A DNA stretch of 64,000 nucleotides from the NCBI RefSeq assembly GCF_002206635.1, contig NZ_NGUO01000011.1:62001-126000 (forward strand). The letters are read 5' to 3'. The position numbers were made by a program, and so were the translations under genes. The stretch comes from Polynucleobacter aenigmaticus (lineage in GTDB: Bacteria > Pseudomonadota > Gammaproteobacteria > Burkholderiales > Burkholderiaceae). Positions 54,240 through 63,132 of the stretch are shown here, one piece after another. Under the pieces are notes generated by a model. The model was not told the DNA's origin, made no database searches, and saw nothing but the letters and a program-made list of their open reading frames with translations. The stretch's first letter is position 1. Every line of letters starts with the position of its first letter.

Positions 54240-54295
54240 ATAGGCAATAGGCAATAGGCAATAGGCAATAGGCAATAGGCAATAGGCAATAAGCA
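54240..54295. repeat. Heptamer tandem repeat (ATAGGCA)
   Basis: Seven exact copies of ATAGGCA are followed by one variant, ATAAGCA (56 bp in all). It sits between the terminator and the sulfatase promoter region. The copy number is probably variable by slippage. Confidence 0.93.
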
Positions 54296-54460
54296 ATTTA
54301 ATTGTTGGCAAGCAAATCGAAAATTCATCCTCCAGCTAAAACAAGAGGTTTTCTTTTCTGCTTACTTTGATAAAATACTGTCAATTTCCTTGAGCTGATT
54401 TAGTATTTAGCTAACTCTACGCCTTAGCTCTGGTGATATATCTATCCTTGGGGGCATTAA

Positions 54461-55933
54461 ATGAAGCTGAGTAAATTAAAGCAGTTAACTGTTGGCTTGT
54501 CTTTAGCAATTTTTCTGGCTTCCGCAACCACCTCTTTCGCACAAACTGCTTCTACTCAAAAGAAGCCAAATATTGTTTATTTTCTTGTTGATAACACGGG
54601 CTGGGGATCATTTGGGGTATATGGTGGAACAGTGCCCACTCCAAATATTGATAAGTTAGCCAGTCAAGGTATTCGCTTTAATAACTACAACGTTGAGGTG
54701 CAGTGCACCCCATCTCGCTCCGCCATCATGACCGGTCGTATGCCAGTGCGTTCTGGAACTTATACAGTCCCTTGGCCGGGTCAAGGCAAGGCTGGTATGG
54801 CGCCATGGGAGTACACCATCGCCAAACTCTTATCTGATTCTGGTTATGCTACCGCTCTGTATGGTAAGTGGCACTTAGGCAATACGCAAGGTCGTATGCC
54901 TAATGATCAGGGTTTTGATGAATGGTGGGGCACCCCCGATACATGGGATGAAGCCGGCTATACACAGTGGCCTTTATTCAAGGAGAGTGGAGTTCCTGTT
55001 CCAATGCTCTGGGAAGGCAAGAAGGGTCAGCTATCCAAGCCGGTAATGCCACTAGATTTAAAAGTTCGTCCTATTGTGGATGAAAAATACATTATTCCTA
55101 AGACGGTGAATTACATTAAGAAAAATGCTGCTGAGAATAAGCCATTCTTTGTGTATGTGGGCTACTCTGAAGTCCATCCACCGGTTATAGCAAATCCAAA
55201 CTTCGCCGGCAAATCAACTGCTAGAGGTGGAGTTTATGCGGATGTCATTGCTGAAATGGACTATCGTGTTGGCCAGGTAATGCAGGCAGTTAAGGATGCT
55301 GGTGTTGAAGATAACACCATATTCATTTTCAGTAGTGACAATGCTGGTGGCGGTGCGATTCCGCAGGATGGTGGTGCAACCAATGGACCATGGCGCGGTG
55401 ATTTCTTCAACGTGCCGTTTGAGGGAAGTATGCGTGTTCCTGCAATGGTTCGTTGGCCTGGCCACGTTCCTTCAGGTGTGGTTACCGAAGAGATGTTTGC
55501 TGCAGTTGACTGGATGCCAACTATCGCTGGCATGGTTGGCTCATCTAATTTGGTTCCTAAAGATCGACCCATTGATGGTATTGATGCCTCAAATTTCATG
55601 TTGGGTAAGAGCAAAACTACGGGTCGTGATCTCTACCCATTCTTTGGTATTGATGGTGAGTTAATGTCGATTAAATGGAAGTTGTACAAGACGATCTTCC
55701 GGTATGCGCAATCTCCTGTGTCGATACAGCAACCTTATGTAAAACCGCAGATTCCAATGATTTACGACTTGAGTAGTGATCCGCATGAAGATAACAACCT
55801 TATGTATACGGATCTGACCTTGGGTTGGGTTTATGCCCCAAGCTTTAAGTGGATAGAGGGCTATGAGCAAAGCGTGAAGAAATACCCAAATATCAAGGTC
55901 GGCGAAGATTTCAAGGGTTACGCAAATAAATAG
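54461..55933 (+). CDS. Exported arylsulfatase, formylglycine type (first copy)
   Basis: A 490-residue alkaline-phosphatase-superfamily sulfatase. The Sec signal ends TSFAQ. The formylglycine motif is CTPSRSAIMTGR with Cys82; YGKWHLG and FIFSSDNAGGG supply metal and active-site residues. The N-terminal metal motif reads LVDNTGWGS, with Asn where most sulfatases have a second Asp. GGGGG precedes the ATG. The FGE gene at 58464 should activate it. Substrate unknown. Confidence 0.9.
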   Translation: MKLSKLKQLTVGLSLAIFLASATTSFAQTASTQKKPNIVYFLVDNTGWGSFGVYGGTVPTPNIDKLASQGIRFNNYNVEVQCTPSRSAIMTGRMPVRSGTYTVPWPGQGKAGMAPWEYTIAKLLSDSGYATALYGKWHLGNTQGRMPNDQGFDEWWGTPDTWDEAGYTQWPLFKESGVPVPMLWEGKKGQLSKPVMPLDLKVRPIVDEKYIIPKTVNYIKKNAAENKPFFVYVGYSEVHPPVIANPNFAGKSTARGGVYADVIAEMDYRVGQVMQAVKDAGVEDNTIFIFSSDNAGGGAIPQDGGATNGPWRGDFFNVPFEGSMRVPAMVRWPGHVPSGVVTEEMFAAVDWMPTIAGMVGSSNLVPKDRPIDGIDASNFMLGKSKTTGRDLYPFFGIDGELMSIKWKLYKTIFRYAQSPVSIQQPYVKPQIPMIYDLSSDPHEDNNLMYTDLTLGWVYAPSFKWIEGYEQSVKKYPNIKVGEDFKGYANK

Positions 55934-55953
55934 GCAATTGCATTAATAACACC

Positions 55954-57477
55954 ATGGGAATTGGAATGTTTTTAAAAAGAATGTTGATTGGCGTCTTGTC
56001 TATTTCAATAGCTGCGCCAACCGTATTTGCGCAATCAGCGCCCAAACAAAAGAAACCGAACGTTGTTTTTATTCTTGCTGATAATGTAGGTTATGGAGAC
56101 ATGGGGCCCTACGGTGGCGGTGAACTACGAGGCGCTCCTACGCCACGCACTGATGAATTAGCCAAGAGTGGGCTGAAGCTGACCCAGTATTTGGTAGAGC
56201 CAGCATGCACACCATCTCGTGCTGCATTAATGACCGGGCAATACTCTATTCGCAATGGTTTGTCGCTTGTTGCAGAGGCTGGCACTCCTAGTACTTTGCC
56301 AGGCAAAGCCTACACAATGGGTCAATTGTTTAAAGATGCAGGTTATGCAACCGCAATTTTTGGAAAATGGCATTTGGGTAGCGCACCAAAAAGCTTGCCT
56401 GGTGCTCACGGATTTGATCAGTATTACGGTTTACCGCCGGATGTCTCTTGGGACTCTGCCACCTATGTTGCACAAGCTATACAAACACATTCCTATCCAA
56501 ATGTACCCGATAAGGTTTTATATGAAAAGGGACCTTGGATTACTCAGCAAAAGGGAAATGGACCGATTCAGCGTGTGAAGCCATTTACGATGGAGGTCAG
56601 AGCAGAGATTGATAATGAATTGACTGAAAAATCAATTGCATTCATGAAGCAGGAGAATGCAGCTGGTAAACCATTCTTTCTTTATCTGCCGTTCTCAATG
56701 GGTCACTCACCGAATCTTTCATCAAAGCAGTTCGCTGGAAAGTCCCGCATTGGTCAGTACGGTGACAAATTGATGGAAGGGGATTATCACGTCGGACAAA
56801 TTATGGATGCCCTCAAAGAAATGAATATTGAGGACAATACTATTTTGGTTTTTGCCTCTGATAATGGTAGCACTGGCCAATATATGATGACTTATGATCG
56901 ATTGGGTCTTGGTGCTCCTGACATGGGATCAAATGGGCCATTTCGTGGGGATCTAGGCGAGGCTACGGAAGGAGCTGTCCGGACCTTTTGCTTTATTCGC
57001 TGGCCTGGTCATATCGCTCCAAATACCTCTTCATATGCCATGTTTTCGATCATGGACTTTATGCCAACCTTTGCTGCTATCTTAGGCGCTAAGCTACCAA
57101 CAGATCGAGCCATTGATGGAGTGAATCAATCTGATATTCTTACTGGTAAGAGCAAAATAGGTAATCGCGAACATTTAATTTCATTTATTGGCGCAGATTT
57201 AGTGGCAGTTCGCTGGAAGCAGTGGAGAATGTATTTTAGGGATATGAATCGTACGGGCACGGGACAGCAAATGCTTGGCGGCATAGCTGCGAATTCAGTT
57301 CCAATGTACTACCCTAAGGTTTATAACATTGAAATGGATCCGCATGAAGATTTACAGTTAGTAAATTACGAATCAATTTCAGTTAACGCTTTCAAAGCAA
57401 TTCAAGAGTATCTTGCCTCGGTTAATAAGTTCCCTAACCCCCCACCTGCTAACTTAACCAACTTTAATCAGCGTTAA
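55954..57477 (+). CDS. Exported arylsulfatase, formylglycine type (second copy)
   Basis: A 507-residue paralogue of the preceding gene, 20 bp downstream. The signal peptide ends PTVFAQ; the modification motif is CTPSRAALMTGQ with Cys85; FGKWHLGSAPKSLPG and VFASDNGSTG follow. As in the first copy, the metal motif reads LADNVGYGD (Asp-Asn). The two differ enough to have distinct substrates. The start could also be the ATG at 55966. Confidence 0.9.
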   Translation: MGIGMFLKRMLIGVLSISIAAPTVFAQSAPKQKKPNVVFILADNVGYGDMGPYGGGELRGAPTPRTDELAKSGLKLTQYLVEPACTPSRAALMTGQYSIRNGLSLVAEAGTPSTLPGKAYTMGQLFKDAGYATAIFGKWHLGSAPKSLPGAHGFDQYYGLPPDVSWDSATYVAQAIQTHSYPNVPDKVLYEKGPWITQQKGNGPIQRVKPFTMEVRAEIDNELTEKSIAFMKQENAAGKPFFLYLPFSMGHSPNLSSKQFAGKSRIGQYGDKLMEGDYHVGQIMDALKEMNIEDNTILVFASDNGSTGQYMMTYDRLGLGAPDMGSNGPFRGDLGEATEGAVRTFCFIRWPGHIAPNTSSYAMFSIMDFMPTFAAILGAKLPTDRAIDGVNQSDILTGKSKIGNREHLISFIGADLVAVRWKQWRMYFRDMNRTGTGQQMLGGIAANSVPMYYPKVYNIEMDPHEDLQLVNYESISVNAFKAIQEYLASVNKFPNPPPANLTNFNQR

Positions 57478-57490
57478 GAGGGAATGTTGA

Positions 57491-58459
57491 GTGCATAGCC
57501 AGCTCTGCAAAGGAAGTTTAGGAATTTTCTCTAAACTTCTTTTGATTTCAATCAGCTTCTTTTCGTCACAATCAGTATTGGCAGATGAGGGCGGCGTTCC
57601 ATTTTGGATGTCTGGGCAATACGCAAGCATGGCAGCAGTCCCAATGGCAACTGGTTGGTCCTTAGTGGCGATGCCTTATGTCTATAGCGGTAATGCAGAC
57701 AAGTCAAAAATATTTCAACGCGGTACAAGTCTAAATGCTGGTGTAAGTACTAGAGAATCTTTAGTTTTAATGCAGTTGGGATATGTTGCAGAAGAAAAGA
57801 TTCTCGGTGGACAGCCCTATATAGGTTTAGGTTGGGGCCCAGGCTCAAATACCACTTCTGCATCCGTAAGCATTACAAATCCCAATACTCAATTTAATCG
57901 CTCGAACACAAGCAATGGAAGTACTGATATCTATCCGCTGGCTAGCTTGACGTGGAATCAAGGAAACAATAATTTCAAGACTTATATGACTGGTGATATT
58001 CCACTAGGCACCTATAACTCAACGAGTCTTTCGAGTATTGGTATTGGTCATGCAGCCATGGATGCAGGTGGTGGCTATACCTACTTGAATAATACGACTG
58101 GCCTTGAATTTTCTGGGGTGCTAGGCGCTACTTATAACTGGATAAATTCTCAAACCAATTACCAGAATGGCATTGATTCCCACCTAGACTGGTCCGTTTC
58201 ACAATTTGTGTCACAAAGCTGGCAAGTGGGTATTGCGGGGTATGGCTACTACCAGCTCACCGCTGACTCAGGAAGTGGAAATAGGGTAGGCGCTTTTAAA
58301 TCTCGAATTGCGGCTATTGGCCCACAGATTGGCTACCTATTTAATATTGGTACGAAACAGGCCTATATCAATTTGCGCGCTTATAAAGAGTATTGGGCTC
58401 AGAATCGGGTTGAAGGCTATGCAACGATTGCGACCATTAGCATCCCACTAGGAAAGTAG
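57491..58459 (+). CDS. Outer-membrane beta-barrel-like protein (phenol MetA/SphA type)
   Basis: A 322-residue exported protein with GTG start and GAGGGA upstream. The signal peptide ends near SVLADEGG. The rest alternates polar and aromatic residues in beta-strand pattern, with ADEGGVPFWMSGQYASMAAV near the N-terminus, as in the putative MetA-pathway/SphA-like family, and a C-terminal strand ending SIPLGK. It may let sulfated substrate or product cross the outer membrane. It lies 13 bp after the second sulfatase. Confidence 0.75.
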   Translation: MHSQLCKGSLGIFSKLLLISISFFSSQSVLADEGGVPFWMSGQYASMAAVPMATGWSLVAMPYVYSGNADKSKIFQRGTSLNAGVSTRESLVLMQLGYVAEEKILGGQPYIGLGWGPGSNTTSASVSITNPNTQFNRSNTSNGSTDIYPLASLTWNQGNNNFKTYMTGDIPLGTYNSTSLSSIGIGHAAMDAGGGYTYLNNTTGLEFSGVLGATYNWINSQTNYQNGIDSHLDWSVSQFVSQSWQVGIAGYGYYQLTADSGSGNRVGAFKSRIAAIGPQIGYLFNIGTKQAYINLRAYKEYWAQNRVEGYATIATISIPLGK

Positions 58460-58463
58460 CAAT

Positions 58464-59576
58464 ATGAAGAATGTTCAACGCTGGGTGTTATTAATTGCGG
58501 TCTTGGCTACTTTGAGCTTATGTGCGTATTTGGTCTGGAGTAATTTATTTTCAAAACCTCAGCAAGCAATTCCGGATATCCATCTCGGTGATGGTATTAA
58601 CGGTCCCAAAGGAATGGCATGGATTCCTAGTGGTGAGTTTTTGATGGGGAGCGATTCAAAAAAAGCACAGGCTAATGAGAAGCCTACGCATAAAGTAAAG
58701 GTATCAGGATTTTGGATGGATACCACTCACATCACCAATGATCAATTTACGCAATTTATAAAAGAAACAAATTACAAAACTACTGCAGAGCAAGTTCCTG
58801 ATTGGGAAACGATCAAAGTGCAATTACCACCTGGAACACCCAAGCCTCCCGCTTCAGTATTGGTGCCGGGAGCAATGGTTTTTGTTGGTACGAAAGCTAA
58901 AGTGAATCTGAATGATTACTCCCAATGGTGGGCATATGTGCCCGGTGCTGACTGGAGACATCCAACCGGCCCCAAAAGCAATATTGATGGAAAAGGAAAT
59001 CATCCTGTAGTTCAAGTGAGCTACGAAGATGCTTTGGCCTATGCTAAGTGGGCCGGAAAAAGATTGCCTACAGAAGCAGAGTGGGAGTTTGCTGCGCGAG
59101 GAGGGTTGAATCAGGCCACTTATGTTTGGGGTGATCAGCTGGAGCAAGAAGGAAGACTACCGGCCAATATTTGGGATGTGAAAAAACAAGCTTTCCCAGT
59201 GGTGAGTCCTAAGGCTGGCGGCGCGGTTGGCACTAGTGCGGTTGGAACCTTTCCTCAAAACGGTTATGGCCTATTTGATATGACGGGTAATGCATGGCAG
59301 TGGGCCGCTGATTGGTATCGCTCAGATTATTTTGCGATTCAAGCTAAAGAGTATGGCAATAGCGTGATTGATAATCCCCAAGGACCTAGCAGCTCATATG
59401 ATCCAGATGATTACGGCGTTCCTGCTAACGCCCCTAAAAGAGTCATTCGTGGGGGATCATTCTTATGTAACGAGGATTACTGCCAATCCTATCGTCCAAG
59501 TGCGCGGCGTGGCGCGGATCCTTATAGCCCAATGTCGCATTTAGGTTTTCGGCTGGTAAGTGACGCAAGTCGTTAG
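58464..59576 (+). CDS. Formylglycine-generating enzyme, membrane-anchored
   Basis: A 370-residue SUMF1-type protein. An N-terminal transmembrane helix (about 8-28) is followed by the FGE domain: MAWIPSGEFLMGSDSKKAQA, VSYEDALAYAKWAGKRLPTE, AEWEFAARGG and RGGSFLCNEDYCQSYRPSAR with the redox pair Cys335 and Cys340. These copper-binding Cys distinguish true FGE from EgtB or PvdO relatives. It should oxidise Cys82 and Cys85 of the two sulfatases to formylglycine, on the periplasmic side if the anchor is N-in. Four bases after the barrel gene. Confidence 0.9.
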   Translation: MKNVQRWVLLIAVLATLSLCAYLVWSNLFSKPQQAIPDIHLGDGINGPKGMAWIPSGEFLMGSDSKKAQANEKPTHKVKVSGFWMDTTHITNDQFTQFIKETNYKTTAEQVPDWETIKVQLPPGTPKPPASVLVPGAMVFVGTKAKVNLNDYSQWWAYVPGADWRHPTGPKSNIDGKGNHPVVQVSYEDALAYAKWAGKRLPTEAEWEFAARGGLNQATYVWGDQLEQEGRLPANIWDVKKQAFPVVSPKAGGAVGTSAVGTFPQNGYGLFDMTGNAWQWAADWYRSDYFAIQAKEYGNSVIDNPQGPSSSYDPDDYGVPANAPKRVIRGGSFLCNEDYCQSYRPSARRGADPYSPMSHLGFRLVSDASR

Positions 59577-59601
59577 GAAATGGCTACAAACCTTACTCAT
59601 C

Positions 59602-60405
59602 ATGAAAATTTTTGTACCTATTTTATTCTGCCTTTTTGTTTCAGTGGCTTACGCAGAAGACTTGCTTGTACCTGTTTCTAAATTCGATAATGATTCGCAA
59701 CAATTGGTTGATAGTAAAGTCTGGGAGTTGTGGGGGCTCCACAATTACAAAGGGGATGATAAATATCAAAATACGGCGCTCTTGCGCTACTACCATCCGC
59801 TACAGACTGATGCATGGCGCGGTCGTATGCGTATAGATGCTTCACTTGTATCAAACTCTGACTCAACATCATCAAATAACAATGCCGCTCAATATACGCT
59901 TGGCAATACATTGGTTACTGTTTGGGGTCAAGATAACTACTTTTTAAAACCACTTGGGGCATTGTTTGGAGGACGCCTTAGTTTACCGTCTGATACTAAT
60001 GGGCAGTGGGCGGTAGGTCCGCAGTTGGGATGGAGTTTCTTACCTGAAGTTAATAACGCACTCAACGTTAGTAGCTTTTCACCCTTATTAAGATACATGT
60101 ATGGTTTTGATCGAAAGAATAATAGTTTTGGAACTAAGCCTCCCCAACCCACTCTTCAGAGAAATCTTCAAATATATCCAATAATTAGTTTTCAGCTTTC
60201 TCCGAGCACGATACTGCGCATGTGGGACCAAAATGAAATTATTTATAACTCTGCAGGTGGTGGTTGGTTCGTACCGATCGATGCCATGATTAGTCATCGC
60301 CTAACGGAAAGCCTAGTTTTTTCTATTGGAGCAAGCAAGCAAGTGGTGCAAACTTATAAACAGTACGATTGGTCAACATACGCAAAGGTATCGTTGAATT
60401 TTTGA
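59602..60405 (+). CDS. Outer-membrane beta-barrel-like protein
   Basis: From the ATG at 59602 the product has 267 residues with signal peptide MKIFVPILFCLFVSVAYA. A GTG at 59560 would overlap the FGE gene and put extra residues before the signal. The mature part has alternating strands such as LLRYYHPLQTDAWRGRMRID, ALFGGRLSLPSDTNGQWAVG and a terminal STYAKVSLNF ending in Phe, the usual barrel signal. Last gene of the sulfatase operon; likely porin or transport role, inferred. Confidence 0.72.
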   Translation: MKIFVPILFCLFVSVAYAEDLLVPVSKFDNDSQQLVDSKVWELWGLHNYKGDDKYQNTALLRYYHPLQTDAWRGRMRIDASLVSNSDSTSSNNNAAQYTLGNTLVTVWGQDNYFLKPLGALFGGRLSLPSDTNGQWAVGPQLGWSFLPEVNNALNVSSFSPLLRYMYGFDRKNNSFGTKPPQPTLQRNLQIYPIISFQLSPSTILRMWDQNEIIYNSAGGGWFVPIDAMISHRLTESLVFSIGASKQVVQTYKQYDWSTYAKVSLNF

Positions 60406-60468
60406 TTCGACATGAGACATCTATATCTATTGGAGAGTCTCAAATAATTTTTGTTAGCAAGTGATTGA

Positions 60469-60864
60469 CCCCTTTGGATCAAGTGGCGCCCTGCTGTGCA
60501 GCATCATCTGGATTATGCCGTTGCAAAAAAAGTGCGAACGGGAGACCGAGAGGTTGAAGTGACTTTACCTTCGATGAGCGTTCAAGGTCGACCAGTGATT
60601 TTGCTCGATGATATTGCCAGTAGTGGCCATACCTTGGCACGTACTACAGAACTTTTGCTACAAGCAGGTGCCCAGACTGTTGATGTTATCGTGACCCACG
60701 CCTTGTTTATGGGGTCCGCATTAGAGCTGGTAAAGCGGGCGGGTGTTTCTGAGGTCTGGAGCACGGACTGTATTGATCACCCCAGCAATGCCATTAGTAT
60801 GTTGCCTGCTATGGCACGGGCCTGGAATCGTGTAATTTGGAACATGGCGGATCCACTTAATTAA
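60469..60864 (+). pseudogene. Truncated PRPP synthetase-like protein (C-terminal half)
   Basis: About 130 codons, open from 60469 with a GTG at 60496, encode only the C-terminal half of a ribose-phosphate diphosphokinase-like protein. KKVRTGDREVEVTLPSM, the PRPP-binding loop VILLDDIASSGHTLA and THALFMGSALELVKRAG with CIDHPSNAIS are recognisable. The first ~160 residues with the ATP site are missing, upstream of which lies the sulfatase operon. It is probably a remnant from a rearrangement. It could still be translated. Confidence 0.7.
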
Positions 60865-61175
60865 ATAGAATATCGATATTTTTAGTACATATATTTCATT
60901 TCATAGAAAATATAAAATGAAAATTATTTGAATAATTCCCTATCAATCATTTTGTTTGGCTGGGGGTATTAAAGGATTGCCGTTGCATATGGCACGTATG
61001 GGGCTGAGGATATTTATCAGTACTGGCGCTGATGGGATTTGAAATCTATCGCTAGCACTCAAAAAGTAGATTTAAATATCGGGGATTATTTTGGCGATAG
61101 AAATAAAGTTTCTATGTGAAGCCACTACATCAGTCGTCTAGAGTAAGGGGAGATCTTGCTGTGTTAAGCCGCTAC
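60865..61175. other. Gene-free stretch
   Basis: AT-rich sequence between the truncated gene and the winged-helix gene. No ORF, RNA gene or strong hairpin was seen. Confidence 0.5.
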
Positions 61176-61502
61176 TTACTGTGCAGACTGGGAGCAAGCT
61201 ATCAATAATTTATCTAGGCGTTTAAATAAGGACACGCTCTTTGGGGCTAAGCTAATGAACTTACTCCGTCCATCGGCCCTGTAAGAGGTGTAGCGCAAAT
61301 AACCGGCCCTTTGAAGGTTGGTCAGCGCAGCATGAATAGTTGCTTGAGAGCCAAGGTTTGCGCAGAGGATGATATCCATTACGCGCATCGGAGTCTGGAT
61401 ATCTTGCCCCAAAATCTCTACAAGAATTCTTCTCTCTCGCTCAGGCAAGCCTTTCCACAACTTTTCTTTTTCAATAGCAAATCGGTGGTGGGGGCTCAAC
61501 AT
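61176..61502 (-). CDS. Winged-helix regulator (MarR-like)
   Basis: A 108-residue DNA-binding protein: GLPERERRILVEILGQDIQT and MRVMDIILCANLGSQATIHA form the helices, ALTNLQRAGYLRYTSYRADG the recognition helix and wing, and FISLAPKSVSLFKRLDKLL the dimer helix. No ribosome-binding site is obvious. It lies alone at the right edge of the accessory region; target unknown. Confidence 0.7.
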   Translation of the reverse strand: MLSPHHRFAIEKEKLWKGLPERERRILVEILGQDIQTPMRVMDIILCANLGSQATIHAALTNLQRAGYLRYTSYRADGRSKFISLAPKSVSLFKRLDKLLIACSQSAQ

Positions 61503-61968
61503 ATTGGTACATGATACCCAACCTTTCCGCTTGAGTACGGATTTATGACCTTGATAGTCACGCCCCGCAGCCTTGCTTACACGATGCGCCGCTCACTGAG
61601 CTCATCACGTAAGATTTTCTAGGTTTTGAGTCCTGAGCTCATCAATTGATACCATTCATCGGCACTTTGATGCCCCTCAGTGAATTCATTAATCTTGGCA
61701 ATTCCTTGGCTTGACCCTATAAATACATGATTAAACATGGATTAAGTTAGTAAAAAGGGGGTTAAAACAGGCCAAGGATTAAATTTATATAGTGCAAATT
61801 ATTCTCTTAACCCGTTAATTTATATAGATATTATCTTGCTCTGAGAAGGGGCTGTGAACTCAGCAAGCGCGGGATTAATTCCTGTTGGCCATAGCAAGCT
61901 CGCGCTCAACCCTTTATCCTTTTTGGGTGTTTCACGGTCATTTCACATAGATCCCTTATAGTTTGCCT
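61503..61968. other. Gene-poor stretch before the mla operon
   Basis: A minus-strand frame at 61619-61738 (ATG start; FTEGHQSADEWYQLMSSG inside) looks like a gene fragment cut by a stop. The right half holds the diverged att-like sequence at 61790-61893 and the presumed mla promoter. Confidence 0.35.
61790..61893 (+). repeat. Diverged right-end/tRNA-Arg 3'-like sequence (D)
   Basis: Hand alignment to 54096-54200 keeps order and spacing with about 66% identity and three gaps. TAGTGCAAATT matches TAGTACAAAT, ATTTATATAGATATTA matches ATTTATATAGGTATTA, GGGCTGTGAAC matches GGGCTACGAAC, and GGGATTAATTCCTG matches GGGTTCAATTCCTG. It is too diverged to be a tRNA or active core. Confidence 0.5.
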
Positions 61969-63132
61969 ATGAGCATTGCAGCCCCCATTTCTTCAGCAGA
62001 ACCCCCGGTCGCCGTTTGGACGCAAACTGATGCCGCTCACGCCAAAATTTCCCTAGCAGGCAAGATTAATGTCTACTCTCTAGGCGGTGTTTGGACTCAA
62101 ATTCGTGATGCTCAAGATGTCTGGCTTAAACAAGGCGCAAGCCAATCCTTGGTATTGGACGCCTCTCAGATTGCTTCTTTAGATGTAGCGGGGATTGCTT
62201 TTTTAATTGGTGTCGAAGAGGCCCAGCAAAAATCAGGTGGGCAGTTTGAGATTCAGGGCCTGGATCCAAAATATCAACCGCTCTTGCAAGAGTTTGATCC
62301 GATTGGCAATTTATTTCCCGTGCCCACCGTAAAACCAAATAGAGGTTTTATAGTGAGTACCGGCATGGCTGCGCAGAATTTACTGGATGACGCGCGCGGC
62401 CTCATTACTTTCGCTGGTCACTTAGCTGCAGATTTAGCGTGGTCCATTCGCAATATTAAACAAGTACGTTGGGGTGATTTTGTCAACGCTGCCGTAGAAG
62501 CCGGTATTGCTGCTTTGCCAATCGTTGGCTTAGTTTCCTTTTTGATTGGTGTGATTTTGTCCTTTCAGGCAGCTATTGGTATGGAGCAGTTTGGCGCCGT
62601 CTCATTTGTTGGGCCGTTAGCTGCATTGGGTATTGTTCGTGAGATGGGTCCTTTGATTACCGCCATTCTGTTGGCTGGTCGTTCATCTGCCGCCTTTGCT
62701 GCTGAGATTGGAACGATGACCGTCAATAGTGAAGTGGATGCATTGGTGACTGGAGGCTTGAGTCCAATTCGCTTCTTGGTTGTACCAAGAGTTTTAGCAG
62801 GTATTTTGGTGGCGCCAATACTGACCTTATTTGCTGACATCGTCAGCATCTTCTCATCTATGTTAACGATGCAAATTTACGGCATTCCCTTTATCAATTT
62901 CTACAACGGCATGTTAGCCGCCGTGGATGTAGAAGATATTCTTTCCGGCCTATTAAAGGCCACCTTATTCGGAGTAGTGGTTTCTGCGATGGGCTGTTTA
63001 CGAGGTATGCAAACCGGTACTGGTGCTGCTGCTGTCGGTATTTCTGCGACACGTGCGGTCGTGAGTAGCATTGTCATGATCGTATTGGTGGATGGCATCT
63101 TTGCTTACATCTCTTACAGGACAGGCTTCTGA
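61969..63132 (+). CDS. mlaE: STAS-MlaE permease of a phospholipid ABC transporter
   Basis: A 387-residue fusion: residues about 15-115 form a STAS domain (SLVLDASQIASLDVAGIAFL), the rest a MlaE permease with five or six hydrophobic segments and the family block LIGVILSFQAAIGMEQFGAV, REMGPLITAILLAGRSSAAF and AEIGTMTVNSEVDALVTGGL. In most proteobacteria STAS (MlaB) is separate. ATG at 61969 preferred over the TTG at 61963. Its stop overlaps the ATPase start (TGATG). Confidence 0.9.
   Translation: MSIAAPISSAEPPVAVWTQTDAAHAKISLAGKINVYSLGGVWTQIRDAQDVWLKQGASQSLVLDASQIASLDVAGIAFLIGVEEAQQKSGGQFEIQGLDPKYQPLLQEFDPIGNLFPVPTVKPNRGFIVSTGMAAQNLLDDARGLITFAGHLAADLAWSIRNIKQVRWGDFVNAAVEAGIAALPIVGLVSFLIGVILSFQAAIGMEQFGAVSFVGPLAALGIVREMGPLITAILLAGRSSAAFAAEIGTMTVNSEVDALVTGGLSPIRFLVVPRVLAGILVAPILTLFADIVSIFSSMLTMQIYGIPFINFYNGMLAAVDVEDILSGLLKATLFGVVVSAMGCLRGMQTGTGAAAVGISATRAVVSSIVMIVLVDGIFAYISYRTGF

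Larger units (their letters stand above)
54158..61893. mobile_element. Possible third, older module: sulfatase region
   Basis: The stretch from core C to a diverged right-end-like sequence at about 61790-61893 carries two arylsulfatases, FGE, two outer-membrane-type proteins and a truncated gene, before core mla genes resume. The right boundary keeps roughly two thirds identity by hand alignment to the 40485-40586 and 54096-54200 ends. The left-end arm block is absent, so this is either a decayed module or an ancient flank. Confidence 0.4.

Noticed and set aside
54240..54295. Repeat array considered as CRISPR
   Set aside because: The 7-bp units are contiguous without spacers.
54119..54328. 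69-codon minus-strand frame at the third tRNA fragment
   Set aside because: It is made of the heptamer repeat and the complement of the tRNA 3' end; the repeated LLPIAYC stretch is a product of the 7-bp unit.
61817..61893. tRNA gene
   Set aside because: T-arm-like sequence exists but stems do not pair; better explained as a decayed copy of the right-end/tRNA fragment.
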